From NCBI GenBank assembly GCA_030144725.1, contig JASKMD010000017.1, positions 5,699,992 through 5,763,991 on the forward strand: a stretch of DNA of 64,000 nt. Reading direction: 5' to 3'. The notes under the pieces are model-generated. The model made no database searches. It was not told the origin of the DNA and saw only the letters and a program-made list of their open reading frames with translations. Shown piece by piece: positions 1 through 11,438 of the stretch (the first letter of the stretch is position 1; each line of letters opens with the position of its first letter). A program made the position numbers and the translations under genes. The DNA comes from Haematococcus lacustris (Eukaryota; Chlorophyta; Chlorophyceae; Chlamydomonadales; Haematococcaceae).

Positions 1-1257
1 ACCAGGCTGACTGGGGTCCTCCGCCCCCTCGTCCCGGTTCCACACATCTGCCACCAGATTGTGCAGCACCGTCACGTCAGGTGCACACAGCTGGAACTGC
101 GGCGGCGGTGGTGGTGGCTCAGCTAGAGTGGTGTCGTCACACTCACACTCTGACTCATCGCAACTGGCATCGTCAGCACTGAGGGCATGCACCGGCGGCG
201 CAGGCACAACAGCAGAGGTGGCGGTGGGGGCCACACACTCTACTGGAGCTTGCTGCACGTTACGCCTCTTGCGCCGCCGGCCATGCACCTCTTCCCTGCT
301 GTGGCCAGGGTCTGGCGGGAGGGCCAGCCCCTCGCAGTCAACTGCCTGCTGCTGCTGCTGCTGCTGCTGCTGTTGTGGCGCCTGCTGCTGTGGCAACGGC
401 TGTGAGGTGGGGTCCGAGGGTCTCCGGCCTGATGCATGGCGCACCACCCGGATGGCCGCCCGTTTTGCAGCCTGGTAGCCATTCATGGCAGCTTCGTAGC
501 TCAACACCGGCTCCTGAGCTTCCAGCTCTGGCTTGCTGGCCGCGTCGTCCTGCTCCTCCTCCTCCTCGTCTTGATCCTCGTCCTCACCACCACCACTGCC
601 CGAGTTGGCCTGCTCACCAGCCTCGGCATCGTCACCCTCGGCTGCCTCTGTCTCGCCATGGAGCACAGACAGGGCGTCGCTGTGCTGGCGCATTACATAG
701 GCCAGCACCATTTGCAGGTCGCTGAAGGGCAGGCAGCCCAGGACTATGCGCAGCACATCTGGTTTCTGGAAAACACAGGCTGGGTGGGTCAGGAACTCTT
801 GGAGGACCTGGCCTGTGGGGTTGCTGCTGGTGCCCACAGCCTCTGCCAGCACACTGCAGCAGGGCAGCAGGCATACACACTTGACAAATGTGAGTCCCTT
901 GACAACTGCCAGCAACAACTGCCGCCACCGACATGCAGCAGGTGTGCAACGCTGTAGTGATCAGTGAGGCATCCAACGTCCACTATGCCCAAGTGGGCTG
1001 TGTTTGAAGAACAGGATGAAGGGGTGCTGGCTGACAGGATGACAGGCTGCAGGGGACAAGGTGCGGGGTGCGACTACTAAGAGCCTAGCATGAAGTGTTA
1101 AGGGATGCAGGTTGAGGCACACACACCTGAGCTTGCGGTATACAAATTGCATGACACTGCCCAGAGCCATGTCACCAGTCGTGTGGTCTGCGCAGTACAT
1201 CTGCCTCATCCGCTGCATGATATCATCCGCAAGAGCCTGGACATGGCGCACCTGCAC

Positions 1258-1298
<41 letters not shown>

Positions 1299-2031
1299 AT
1301 CACCATGACGTTCAAGCAGGTTATGAATGCCTTAAACAGAGACAGCATTTCCAACATGGTTTGCCTCAGCAGGTGGGAACTGCAGGAGTGAGGAGGTAGC
1401 ATGCACCATGTAGAACATGGCAAGCAGCAACACCTGATCTGTAGAGGCACCCTGCTGGGGTCCTAAACAGCTGCATGCCCCACTTGCCTCTGCAGTGAGG
1501 CGCAGGGCTTGCGTGGATGGCGCCTTTGCTACCAGTGCCTGCACATCCGCTGCGCCTGCTGCGCTGCCATGCTGCTCCTGCTGGAGCTGGAGCTGCTGCT
1601 GCAGCTGCTGCTGCTGCTCCTGCAACAGCACCTGCTGCTGTTGCAACAGCTGCATCTGCTGCTCTTGAAGTTGCTGGTAGTGGGCATGCTGGTCAAGCAG
1701 TTCAGCACCCAGATCAAGCTGCTCAGTGGGTGGGCCCTGCCTTGGACCAGGGGCAGGATGCTGGGCAGTGTCTCTCCCTGCACCACAAGCAGGACTGCTG
1801 CCTGCCCTGCACACTGGTGTGCCACATACCGACCCCTCCAGCTGGCTGCTAAGCATGCCTGTCTCAGACGTTGCGCAGGTGCCAGTGCTGCCACTGGAAG
1901 CGCTGGAGGGGTGGTGCACTGCATGGCTGCCTATGGAGGCTGCTGTGGGGTGTGCACTGCCCGCTAGATCCAGCAGCAACGGTGGGTTCGTACGGGTGAT
2001 GCTGTCCCCAACAACAGGACGCGAGCCTGCA

Positions 2032-2063
<32 letters not shown>

Positions 2064-5000
2064 CAGTGGCGCTGGTTGCGCCTGCTGCGGGGGCTGCTGC
2101 CGCATGCCTGGTCCTCTCTCAGGCCTGGAGTCAGGGCCTGCTGACTTGTGCCGCTTTTCAACCACACCAGAGCTGACACAGGCAACAGTGGAGGCAGAGC
2201 TGGTGCTTGTGCTTTCTCCAGACTGCTTCTTCTCACTGCCCCATGATTGCAACAGGCGGCGTGGCCACCAGCCTCTTAGCAGCCCTTGCCCTGTCTCTGG
2301 TGTGTCGCGTGTGCCCAACCCCAGCTGCTCTGCTCTGTTGCTTGCAGCAATGGAAGCTGCATCAGCACTGTTCGCACTGGTCAAGCGAGGGAGGGGCGCC
2401 CCCGCCTGAGGGTTGGGGCAGGCAGCTGGCATATGCCCAGGCAGCATGCCTGATGCCATGGCTGTGCTGAACTTGGGCTCCTGGTAACTTGATGCAGCAT
2501 GACATCTGAGTGCGTCTGGGCTCAGAGGCACAGAAGCAGGGAAGGAGGGTGGTGGGGCTGGGGCAGCCCTCAGCAAGCTCTTACTGCAATGGTGAACAGA
2601 GTGGCTGCTGCAGCCACTGTCACTGCTGCAGGTGCTACTGGGCCTGCGGGGCTTGCGCCATGCGGGGGATGCCTGGGGGGTGGCTGTCCCAGCGCTTGGG
2701 GGCTGAAGTGGGCCCACAGCTTGCAGCCCTGTTGGTCTGGCCGCATCACACGCAGCGGTCCTGTCCCCAGCTGCTGGCTGTGAAGGGCCAGGATAGGACG
2801 CAGGGCTAGCCAGTTGGGGGACGGGCCCAAGGGCACTGGATGGGGTGGTGGCCATGGAGGGGTCCAGCGGTGATGCCCATTCACTGGAGGTGCGGTGGGC
2901 CAGGCTGCCGACCTTGGGGGACAGCCTGGCTTGTGGTTGCTGCTGCCTGCAGCCAAAGCCCCCGAGGTGCAGATGGTCAGCAGGTGCGGTTGCAGAATGT
3001 GCACAATGCCCAGGCCACAACCTTGGACCTATGCAGAAGCTGAGGCTGCACAGTGAGCCAGGGTCTACCAGACATTTCACGCACAGCGCTGCTCACTGCT
3101 TGCTGACAACTGCTGAACTGCAGCTGAGACAGACGGCTGGTTGGCCTGTGTTCTGCACCCTTGCCCCTAGCACTCACTCCTCCAGCTCCTCCATGCTGGT
3201 GAAGCTGCCTCGAGTGCTCACAAAGTCACTCCCTGTCTCTGACCAGCGCTGGGGACCAGCCACACTGGGTACCCGAGGGTAGATGCGCTCGTAGGCTGCC
3301 CCCACATCAGGCACTCTGGGCATGCAAGCACAAGCAGGGCCAGGTTCATGAAAGAGCAAACGAGCTGAAATCAACATACCTACAGCAAGCGACACGCAGA
3401 GTTGGGCAGCTGCTAATGTAACCAGCAGCACAAAAGGTGTTTCTGATGAGGACAATAGAAAAGGGCGTCGTGACAGACGTAATTACCCACCTGGCCAGCT
3501 CCTGGTGGAAGCACCGCGCGCACAAGCTGTAGTCCGCAACACAGGAGGATGTGTAGTACATGCCCACGACCTCCACTTGGCACTTCCCGCACACAACATA
3601 CTTCCCGCCCTGCAAGTGGGCACACTGGTGCATGTGAAGTCGTTGACATGCTGGGGTATGACCCAGGGTGTGACAAGAGCCTGCCCACCTGCACTGCAAC
3701 CTCCTCATGGGCAAGCTCCACATGCGCCAGGAACTCTCTGCCACTGTGAAACTTCTGGTCGCACGTGGGGCATGACCAAAAACGAGCAGAGTGACCTCCT
3801 TGTTCGTGCAGCAACACCAGCCCTTCGCAGGCCTCCTCAACAGCTTCCTGGCCATGCTCCTGGCGCACAGCTGCAAAGGACAGTGCCGAGTGCATGCCAG
3901 CTTGTTGAATCAAGGCACAACGCCTGTCTGCCAGTACACGCTGTGCACCACTGCATGCCAAGCTACAGTTCCATTGGAGAGCCTGCAGCGCGCTGTGTGA
4001 AGCGTCCTTGGTGTGCGTCTAACCCACGACCCACCCTGCAGCAGTGCTGTGAGCGGCACTCTCAACAGCTCCTTGCGCTGTTCTGGCTTTAATGACTTCC
4101 AGAATGCCTCCACATCTGTGTACCGCTCCTGGCGTGTGCGCTCCTTGTTGCTGCGCCCAGCTGCTGCAGTCCGTGTGGCTGCCTTGCCCTTGACGCGGCG
4201 CCGCGTCAGTACACCTGCAGTGCTGCCAGCTGGCTGGGCTGCTCCTGCTCCAGGAACCCCAGGGGCTGGCTCCTGCAACAGGCAACTGTAAGCTGCTTAG
4301 CCACACCATCACTAGGTGTCGTAGCTGACTTCCACACACCGCCATTCAGCAAGTAGCAGACATGAACACTGGACACCAGCACCATTACAGCATGTATTGC
4401 TGATCCCAGGTACCTGGGAAGGTGGCAAAGCTGCCATACCTTGTCCCAGTCCCAGTCCCTCTCCTCTGACAGGGGCATCAGCTGCGTGGCAGCATCTGGC
4501 ACTTGCAAACTCTGTAGGGAGTTGTCTGCTGCAGCCTGCTGTTGTTGCAGCTGCAGCTGCTGCAGTTGCTGCTTGTTAACCGCTGCTGCCTGCTGCTGCT
4601 TGTTCGCCATGGACTGCTGCTTCGACAGCTGGAGCTGCTGGTCGCCGCCAGATCCAGCATGGCCACTCAGCACGGGTCCCAGCGGCACTGAGGCCGCAGC
4701 TGACGTTGCAGGTTGAGCACAAGCGGCAGACATTGCTTTAGTGGGGTCTGGCTGAGCTACAGCCATAGGCTGCTGCGCTTCCAGTGCTGCAGATGGCTGG
4801 GCAACCACAGCGCTACTATTTGCGGGGGGGTTCCAGCCCTGTGACGTGCTGCTCTGGGCTGCTGGGCTAGCAGCACAATCAACAGCAGGCTGTGAGTGGC
4901 ATGCGTCATCTGCCTGAGGGCTAGACAGCAGGTTTTGCTGAGCCTGCAGCAGCAGCTGGGCATCTGGCAGCAATCCCAGGGCTGAGCTGGGGGTACCAGA

Positions 5001-6160
5001 TGCGCCAGGGCGCAGCAGCTTCAATAGCTCGCTGACTGCGGCCTGAGCTTCAAACTTCTTTTGAAACTCATCAAGAGAAGTGCCCTTTCCTGCGACACAC
5101 AGGCTACTGTTGTTGATCACCCCATCTTCATGATCATCATTCGGTGTGTTAAAGTACCACCGCAGCAATTGCTGCTGCCAGGTGCAAGCAGCCTACTCAC
5201 CCAGCAGCTGCCCTGCCCAGACCTGCAAGTCCTGCTGCTGTACTGGCTTTTGAGGCAGCAGAGTCCTGCAAGGCATTGTGTTGAAGGGGCGCACCCTGAA
5301 GAACACAACCACACACAACCTGGGTTACAACCGCTGACAGAGCACATGGCACAGTACCATGCTATGCGCACCGCAGTATATGTTGCAGCAGCCGTACAAC
5401 ACCATCCACTGGGATTTGGCTACTGTCCAGGAGTGTGTAGCACGAGTGAAGCACTTGCTGCATACAGACCAGAACGTTGCGCTTCTCCTGCACCACCCGA
5501 TCCCAGCGGCCCTCTTTCACCCACTGCAGCACCTGGTCCTGCACTCTCTGCAACAATGAACAGGAATGCGCAAAGCGTTACATCTACATGCCCATGAGAG
5601 AAACGCAGCTGCATATGATACTCAGGGCCACTTACTGGGCCACCTACCAGGCTACACGGGTCGCAAGTTTGGCTTCCGTCGTTTATGGCGATGACTGGCT
5701 CTGAGAGAGTAGGCTCTGGAGTGCTGGCGGCGATTTGACAGGCTAGTATTGCGCCTTTAAACTCTTCCTTAATGGATAGGGCGTCCGGGATAGCGCCTGC
5801 AGCTGATCCGCTGAATTCGACCAGCATGTTCACGCACAGCGTCGCTCGGAGTGCCGCTGTGCTGAGGCTATTGGGATTGAGCTGCGTCCCTATGCTAGCG
5901 CAAGCTAGTGCCTCCTGAAGGAGCTGCAACCGAGCTTTCCCTCCGCTTTGCTGGCCCTCCAAAACAGCAGCTTCGTGGTAAAGCAAGCGCGCCTGTTGAA
6001 AACGACGTGCTTGCGTAAGGGGGGGGGGGGATGGCAGTTCGTCGCCGGCAGGGATTCACCCAGGGATTCATCCCACCATAAACCGTGCAGGCACCCAGGA
6101 AGTCGGGTTTTCATTTGCAAGACGCTGTAAAGTCTTCTTCGCCTTAACCCTGCGCAGGTA
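1..6160 (-). CDS. DUF627/DUF629 ubiquitin-hydrolase-related protein, 3' end off window
   Basis: Multi-exon minus-strand gene. Exons recognised in coding order: ~5664-6005 (TPR-like DUF627 stretch around ALACASIGTQLNPNSLS), ~5420-5553 (RVQDQVLQWVKEGRWDRVV), 5168-4450 (Gln/Ala-rich linker), ~4260-4030 (helical ERYTDVEAFWKSLKPEQRK, typical just before the DUF629 zinc finger), ~3900-3740 (C2H2 finger with CPTCDQKF and HVELAH), ~3625-3490 (a second Cys-rich module, CGKCQVEV and CARCFHQE), ~3310-3174, then a large Ser/Gln-rich block (~3080-1450), an exon near 1250-1130 and an acidic, poly-Gln exon from ~800 to the window edge. In plants these proteins end in a C19 peptidase-like domain; none is visible, so it should lie to the left. 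An exon near 6160-6060 may be the true N-terminus, but no start was proven. The domain order is seen; the family name is established knowledge; catalytic activity is not implied. The Q/S-rich block could include unrecognised introns. Confidence 0.6.
1259..1297. repeat. (AC)n microsatellite
   Basis: Uninterrupted AC dinucleotide tract inside a probable intron of the DUF627/DUF629 gene, immediately 5' (on the minus strand) of the exon encoding HVQALADDIMQRMRQMY. On the minus strand it reads GT. Confidence 0.9.
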
Positions 6161-6299
6161 AGCCCCAGCTTCAGCCAGTGCAAGTCTCGACCAGGCACCT
6201 CACACCGTGACGCACGCATACCGCTGCCCCTTGCACCAATCCTTGATCGCAGCTGTGCATCGTGTGCACAATTTGGCACATTGGGCGTCGCCATTCTCG

Positions 6300-7890
6300 T
6301 TGGTGGGGGGCTTGCTCATCAGATAAGGGGGGCTCTACGCTATCACCACCATCGCTATGAAGCCCTGTGTAGCCGCTAGAGCCGGCGGACCATGCAACCA
6401 CCTTGACAACCACCGTCGAAAACAAACTGATTTCAGGTCTACAAGCTGCAGCCTGCAGGCCTTGCCACCGCATAGCAGTCATGTTGGATAATCCATCCGT
6501 GCGATCGCTCCCACGTTGCCCACAAGCTTACCTCCGGCATGATTGCTTCCTCTCGAATATTTGCACTCAGGAGGTCACCCCCGCCATTGGCTGCACCCCT
6601 GATAACATCTTACCGGTCTTTGAGAATTTTACAGCAATTCTTGCGCAGGGCCGTGCAGCTCATTAGCGCGAGGCTAGCGGGCTGCTCGGGCTGATATGCA
6701 CCTGTGCCGGGGCGGGCGGGGGTGTTGGAAGTTGGGGTCGCGTTGTGACGGGAATGGCTTGCTTAGTGGGGCTGGGATCAGCGAACAGCTATCGCGCTCA
6801 GCGGCCCAGCGGCATGGACGGGCTCGAATTTCTCGTGTCACGCCACCCCATGTCAAATTCTTCGAAATGGGCACTTTTCCGGCCGGCATAACTGTCCAAC
6901 CAGGACGTCAAATGATGAACTGCCAGCTCTGTGCGACTCCTTATGTGGGATTTCAACGTGTCTATTTGGCAGAAACGCGTTGCCTTCATGTGTGGGCCGT
7001 TCCATGTGTGGGTTCCATGTGTGTGTATCAGCACAATTGCTGCATCTTTTTGACCGACTGTTGATGCTCGTGGCTGCTCGGGAGCCACAGGTTCCAATGT
7101 ATGGGCCGCATTGTGCAACATGCAATTCTGCGACTTGTAGGTTCAGCAATAATCCGCCGTCGCAGTCACGCCCCTAGCATGAAAGAGGGTCTCGATGCGT
7201 TCTGGGACGCAGCAACACTGTTGCGTGCCGACCTCAAAACTTGCAATGTCCAGTCACGATGCGAAATTCACTCCGCGCTGGGTCTAGGCTGCTTACAGCA
7301 GTCGCTAAGAATGTCTGCGAAGCCCAAGAACACGTCGCATGTTGGGGGCCAGCCACCCGGCAAACCGTTTGGGCTGGCCGCACACTCGTCAGGCCACGAG
7401 CATTCCATCGCACCAGTCGGCGGCTTCATCCGTGCAGAAATGAGTAAGATGTTATCTCTTGAGCCATGGGGGTGCAGCCAATGGCGGGGGTGACTGTGGG
7501 GCGTAGGCTTTGGCAGGGGGCTCTTTGGCTATGTGCTCCTGTGTCCTTGTCAACAGATTGTAGGGATGAGTGTCAGCATACTGGTCATACCGTGGGGGAT
7601 ACTGCACGTAGGCCCTGACGACGGCCTAAAGTGGGTGTACGACAAAGCCCAGTTTCGCAAGTGGCGGCGTTGAGCCGAGTCCATCTAACAATCAAGTGAA
7701 GTATACCCTTGATGTGTGTGAGCAAGCGTTGTGGGAGCTCGAGCCAGTATTGAACTTCAAGGAACTTGAAGGCACACAGACCAGATAGGCGGAGATGAGT
7801 GGCACACTAGCAGTAGCCCTGACATACATGTATGAACATGCTGCTGTAGTCTTTCCTAGGCCAGCCCAGTCAAGACTGCCCAGCAGCAGG
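6300..7890. other. Intergenic, no gene recognised
   Basis: Lies between the 5' end of the minus-strand DUF627/DUF629 gene and a transposon relic. Short open frames exist on both strands, but none shows a recognisable domain, consistent splicing or codon bias. A 10-base G run lies near 6019 at the left edge. The promoter of the DUF627/DUF629 gene is probably here, but no motif was identified. Confidence 0.5.
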
Positions 7891-7989
7891 TCCAGCCCCA
7901 TGGCCCCCTCCCCCACCTGACCCAGCCTGCCCTCCCTTCCTCACCCCCGCCTTGCTACACGCCACACCGCCTTGCCACACGCCTTGCCA

Positions 7990-8480
7990 GCTGGTCCGTG
8001 CATGTTCGCCAGCCTTGTGAGTTGCACCTGCAAAATGACCGGCCTAGGCCCGCAGACTGGGTACCCCCAGCAGGCCAGGTCAACCACCGGCTTGTGCGCC
8101 CAGCCTGGAGCCTGCGGCATGCTAAGGATGTGCGGGGCCTGAAATGGTGCCATCAGTTGCCGCCCAACCCCCCTCCCCCTCCCCCAGCCCAGGACCAGCC
8201 CCCTGCCCAGCCCCCACCTGGCCCAGTGCCACGATCCCAAGCCCCTCCAAGGGGCAGGTGGCTGGACCGGGACACGAACCCGTGCCTCAACTTCCTGCGC
8301 ATTGGGGAGAGCATGCAGCGCCCCATAGAGCTGTGCCAGTGGGATGGCCTGGAGGCTTGGCAATGAGTACCAGCAGGGCTACAAGCTGGTCAATGACCGG
8401 CTGCCCAAGGTCAGGCAGAGGTTGCACCGGGCTGCAGAGTACCGGCGGGGCATTGATGGCCGGGCCCGCAACAATGCATA
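7990..8480 (+). pseudogene. TnpB/Fanzor-like C-terminal relic, copy 1
   Basis: A decayed coding stretch related to the copies at 29.6-30.3 and 39.6-40.2 kb. In order it shows RPADWVPPAGQVNHRLVRP, then DVRGLKWC, a Pro-rich linker, then the block GRWLDRDTNPCLNFLRIGES followed by RPIELCQW, and in a shifted frame a Tyr/Arg-rich tail ending near 8480. The DRDxNxxLN block resembles the RuvC-III motif (DRDxNAAxN) that closes the nuclease domain of TnpB and its eukaryotic relatives, the Fanzor proteins. This copy has DRDTNPCLN, so the NAA part is degraded, and the zinc-ribbon cysteines upstream are not preserved. No N-terminal half is present, so it is a fragment. Family assignment is inference from this motif and from the two better copies. 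Confidence 0.45.
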
Positions 8481-8845
8481 GGCCCTAGTAGTTTACACAG
8501 GCTGTTAGCCTTACAAAGCATTAAGCTGTTAGTTTTGATGAGATGCCCAGTGGTCATGGGGTCCGCCCATGGAACGTGCCACCGGCGTGGGGTTTGTAGT
8601 CATCAAGGGTGCGACCGAGGATGCTTCAACTTGATTGTAGTAGCTGAGTGAGATTACCCACAATCAAACATGTTGTTCCTTGTTGAATGCGTTTTGTTTG
8701 TCTAGGTTTATGCTAATACATATGATATGTAACATATCCAATCTCATGCAATGTTGAGCTGCAATGTCGGAACTGTATTCAAATTGGGCGATGGTATTTG
8801 TCGCGGAAACGACTCCTAGCAGGAAACGAGTTGCTCAAAACAAAC
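8481..8845. promoter_or_regulatory. Upstream region of the CmcI-type gene
   Basis: AT-richer non-coding stretch directly before the start codon at 8846. No repeat or conserved element could be named; it is listed only because the promoter and 5' leader should lie here. Confidence 0.3.
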
Positions 8846-11395
8846 ATGCACGATCGCCACCAGTCACAGCAGATGGCATCTGGCCGGCTGACGAACACGC
8901 TCCTGGCGGTCCTCGTGGTCACAGTGGTGGCGCTGCTTGCCACCCTGCTGATGCCGCGATTGAAACTGGGCAGCATGGTAAGCTCCGCAATGCTTGACCA
9001 ACAGCTGGCAAGAGGTGCTGCAGCAAGCGCTACTTGTAATGGATATATTTCAGGGTTCAGGCCAAGCTACTGAGGTGCTGCAGCAGCATGGACAGCACGT
9101 GCAGCGACTGGAGGCTGAAGTAGCCCAGCTGCGCACTGCCTTGGCTGAAGCACAGCTGCTGCAGAATGCCGCACCCAGCACACAGCAAAAGCTCGTGTCT
9201 GCTGCGACGTCCAACCAGGTAAACTCTGCACAAGCATGCCAGCTGGCCGTCATGGGTGCAGGCCTGCCCCTACACCATCTACCTTCCACCTGGGCTCCTG
9301 CAAAGCGCACCACATACACGGCTGTGGTGGCAGTGGCAGTGCGGAGTTATACCTCACAGGATACCAGTCACTGAGCGCTGGGCAGCCACCCAGCTCAACG
9401 TCCCAAGACGCAACTACCGTGCGCTCCATGCTTTATTACAGGACCCAGTTGCAGCTGTGGACCTCATGCGCATGCTGGGTGTTGGGCATTACTACTCGGG
9501 TGTGAGCTTTGATGCTCACTACTGTGCGCCTAGCTACTCAAGTGGGTGAAGCATGCCCTCCACTCCCACACCACGTGTTTGCACCTGCAGTCCGCTCTGA
9601 ACAGGTCTGTTGACCCATGCTGAGCATGCTTGCTCATGCCATGCAGCCGTGATAAAGGACATCACAGAGGCAGACATGACACGAATCGGTGATGACCTGA
9701 CCAAGGAGCTCGTGGCCGCCATGAGCAAGCTGCTGGGGCGGGTGCGCTCTCATGGCCCCAGCCAACAGCAGTGCTCTAGGTGTAGCCTTGAATCCAGGGC
9801 CTGCTGCCTGACCTCTGCGCACAGGGTAGCAGTCATGCCTGCCATTGACCCCTGCCTGGGTCCACTGCATGCAGGCCGTCTCTCCAAACACTGCCTGGCC
9901 CCTGGAGCTTGCACCCGGGGCTCCCCAAAACCAGCAAGCTGATGTCATGGCACGCGATCCACGCACTAGGCAGTGGCGCGACAAAATGTCAGCCATTTTT
10001 GCAAAGTACATGCTCAGCTACAACAACACCTGGGCATTGCAATGCGGACGGGAAAATCAAGGTAGGCCTTTAGCTCATTGCTCAGGGGCACAGTCCATGT
10101 TGCACCAGTCGACTGCGCAGTAGCTGCTGGCCTTACACTTGTTAGGGTGTGGGCTTATGGCCCAGAGCAGGTGCCTGACCCTAAGGCCCTAAGGACAAGT
10201 TGCTAGGGTGCATTGACATTGCTCTACATGTTTATCAAGCAGCCTACAGCTGATGACCTGGTGGCTGCTAGAGCTGGGTGTGTGCTACAGCAGCCACCAT
10301 GGCTGCGATGACACTGGGCTTGATCTTGGGTTACTGGTCACACAACCGCTCGCTCAGCTGCTTGTATGCCTTTGTGTCTGGACCTTAAGGCCAGTCCACC
10401 ATCACAGCTCGGGGGGCGCCACCTGCTCTCCCCAACGCCCTACAGGTTCAGTGCTGCATTGCTGTGATTGTCTAGGCACCTGCCTGGTGGCTGGTGTGGA
10501 AGGGAGGTATAGACTGGCTTGCCCTCGCCAGGCTTGCCCTTCGCCCTGTCAGACTTGCCCTTGGGGGGCTTTACACATTTTGGCTGGCTGTGGGGGCTGT
10601 GGCAGGATGGTGGGGGGCACTACAGTGCACCACATCAAGCCCCACACTTGCTTGTGGCCTGCTTGCTGAAAGCCTGTGTTCCATTGCCCCTGCTGTGCCC
10701 CTCCCAGTCCTCAGGCCGGGGCTGGACATGGCCCAGCTGCTGCAGTAGCTCCAGCTCCCAAAGCTAACCCGGCTATCTGCAGCTCACAATTCTCGTGGAC
10801 AGCTAACCCAGCTGAGCTTACCCAGCTGGTGTGGGTCCCCTGGCTGGCACTGGCCCTCGCGGGCCTGGACACTGCCATGGCCCCATGCTGCCAGACACCC
10901 CGGGTCACACTGTGCTGGGCATAGAGCTGGCTCCTTGCTTGCCCCTGCCCACCCCTCTGCCTCCCCCTTGCAGTGCCAGTACTGAGCACTGCGGGCCAGG
11001 ACCCCTGCCCACTCCTGAGTGACGCGGAGCGAGTGGCGCAGCTGGGCTACCACCCGGTCCCCCAGGGCCCCATACAGGGCATAGCGCGCGACTCCATCAA
11101 GTACGGCGTGTGCATGAAGTCGCCTGAGCAGCGTTCCTCCTTTGGCGAGTGGATCATTCAGGTGCAGGGTGCAGGGTAGGAGCTTCTGGTTAGGGGTGTG
11201 CCTACCACCGCATAGCGCTCACTCCTGACTGAGATGTGGGAGGTGAAGGTAGAGGAAGGGGAGATGTGCCCTGTGCCAGGTAACGCTTCAATGGTGCAGG
11301 AATATGAATTCGTCGCCCTCATACGCATCGCAATGCAGACATCAATGCAATGTCATCATCATCATCATCATCATCACCAACATCATCATCGTCAT

Positions 11396-11438
<43 letters not shown>

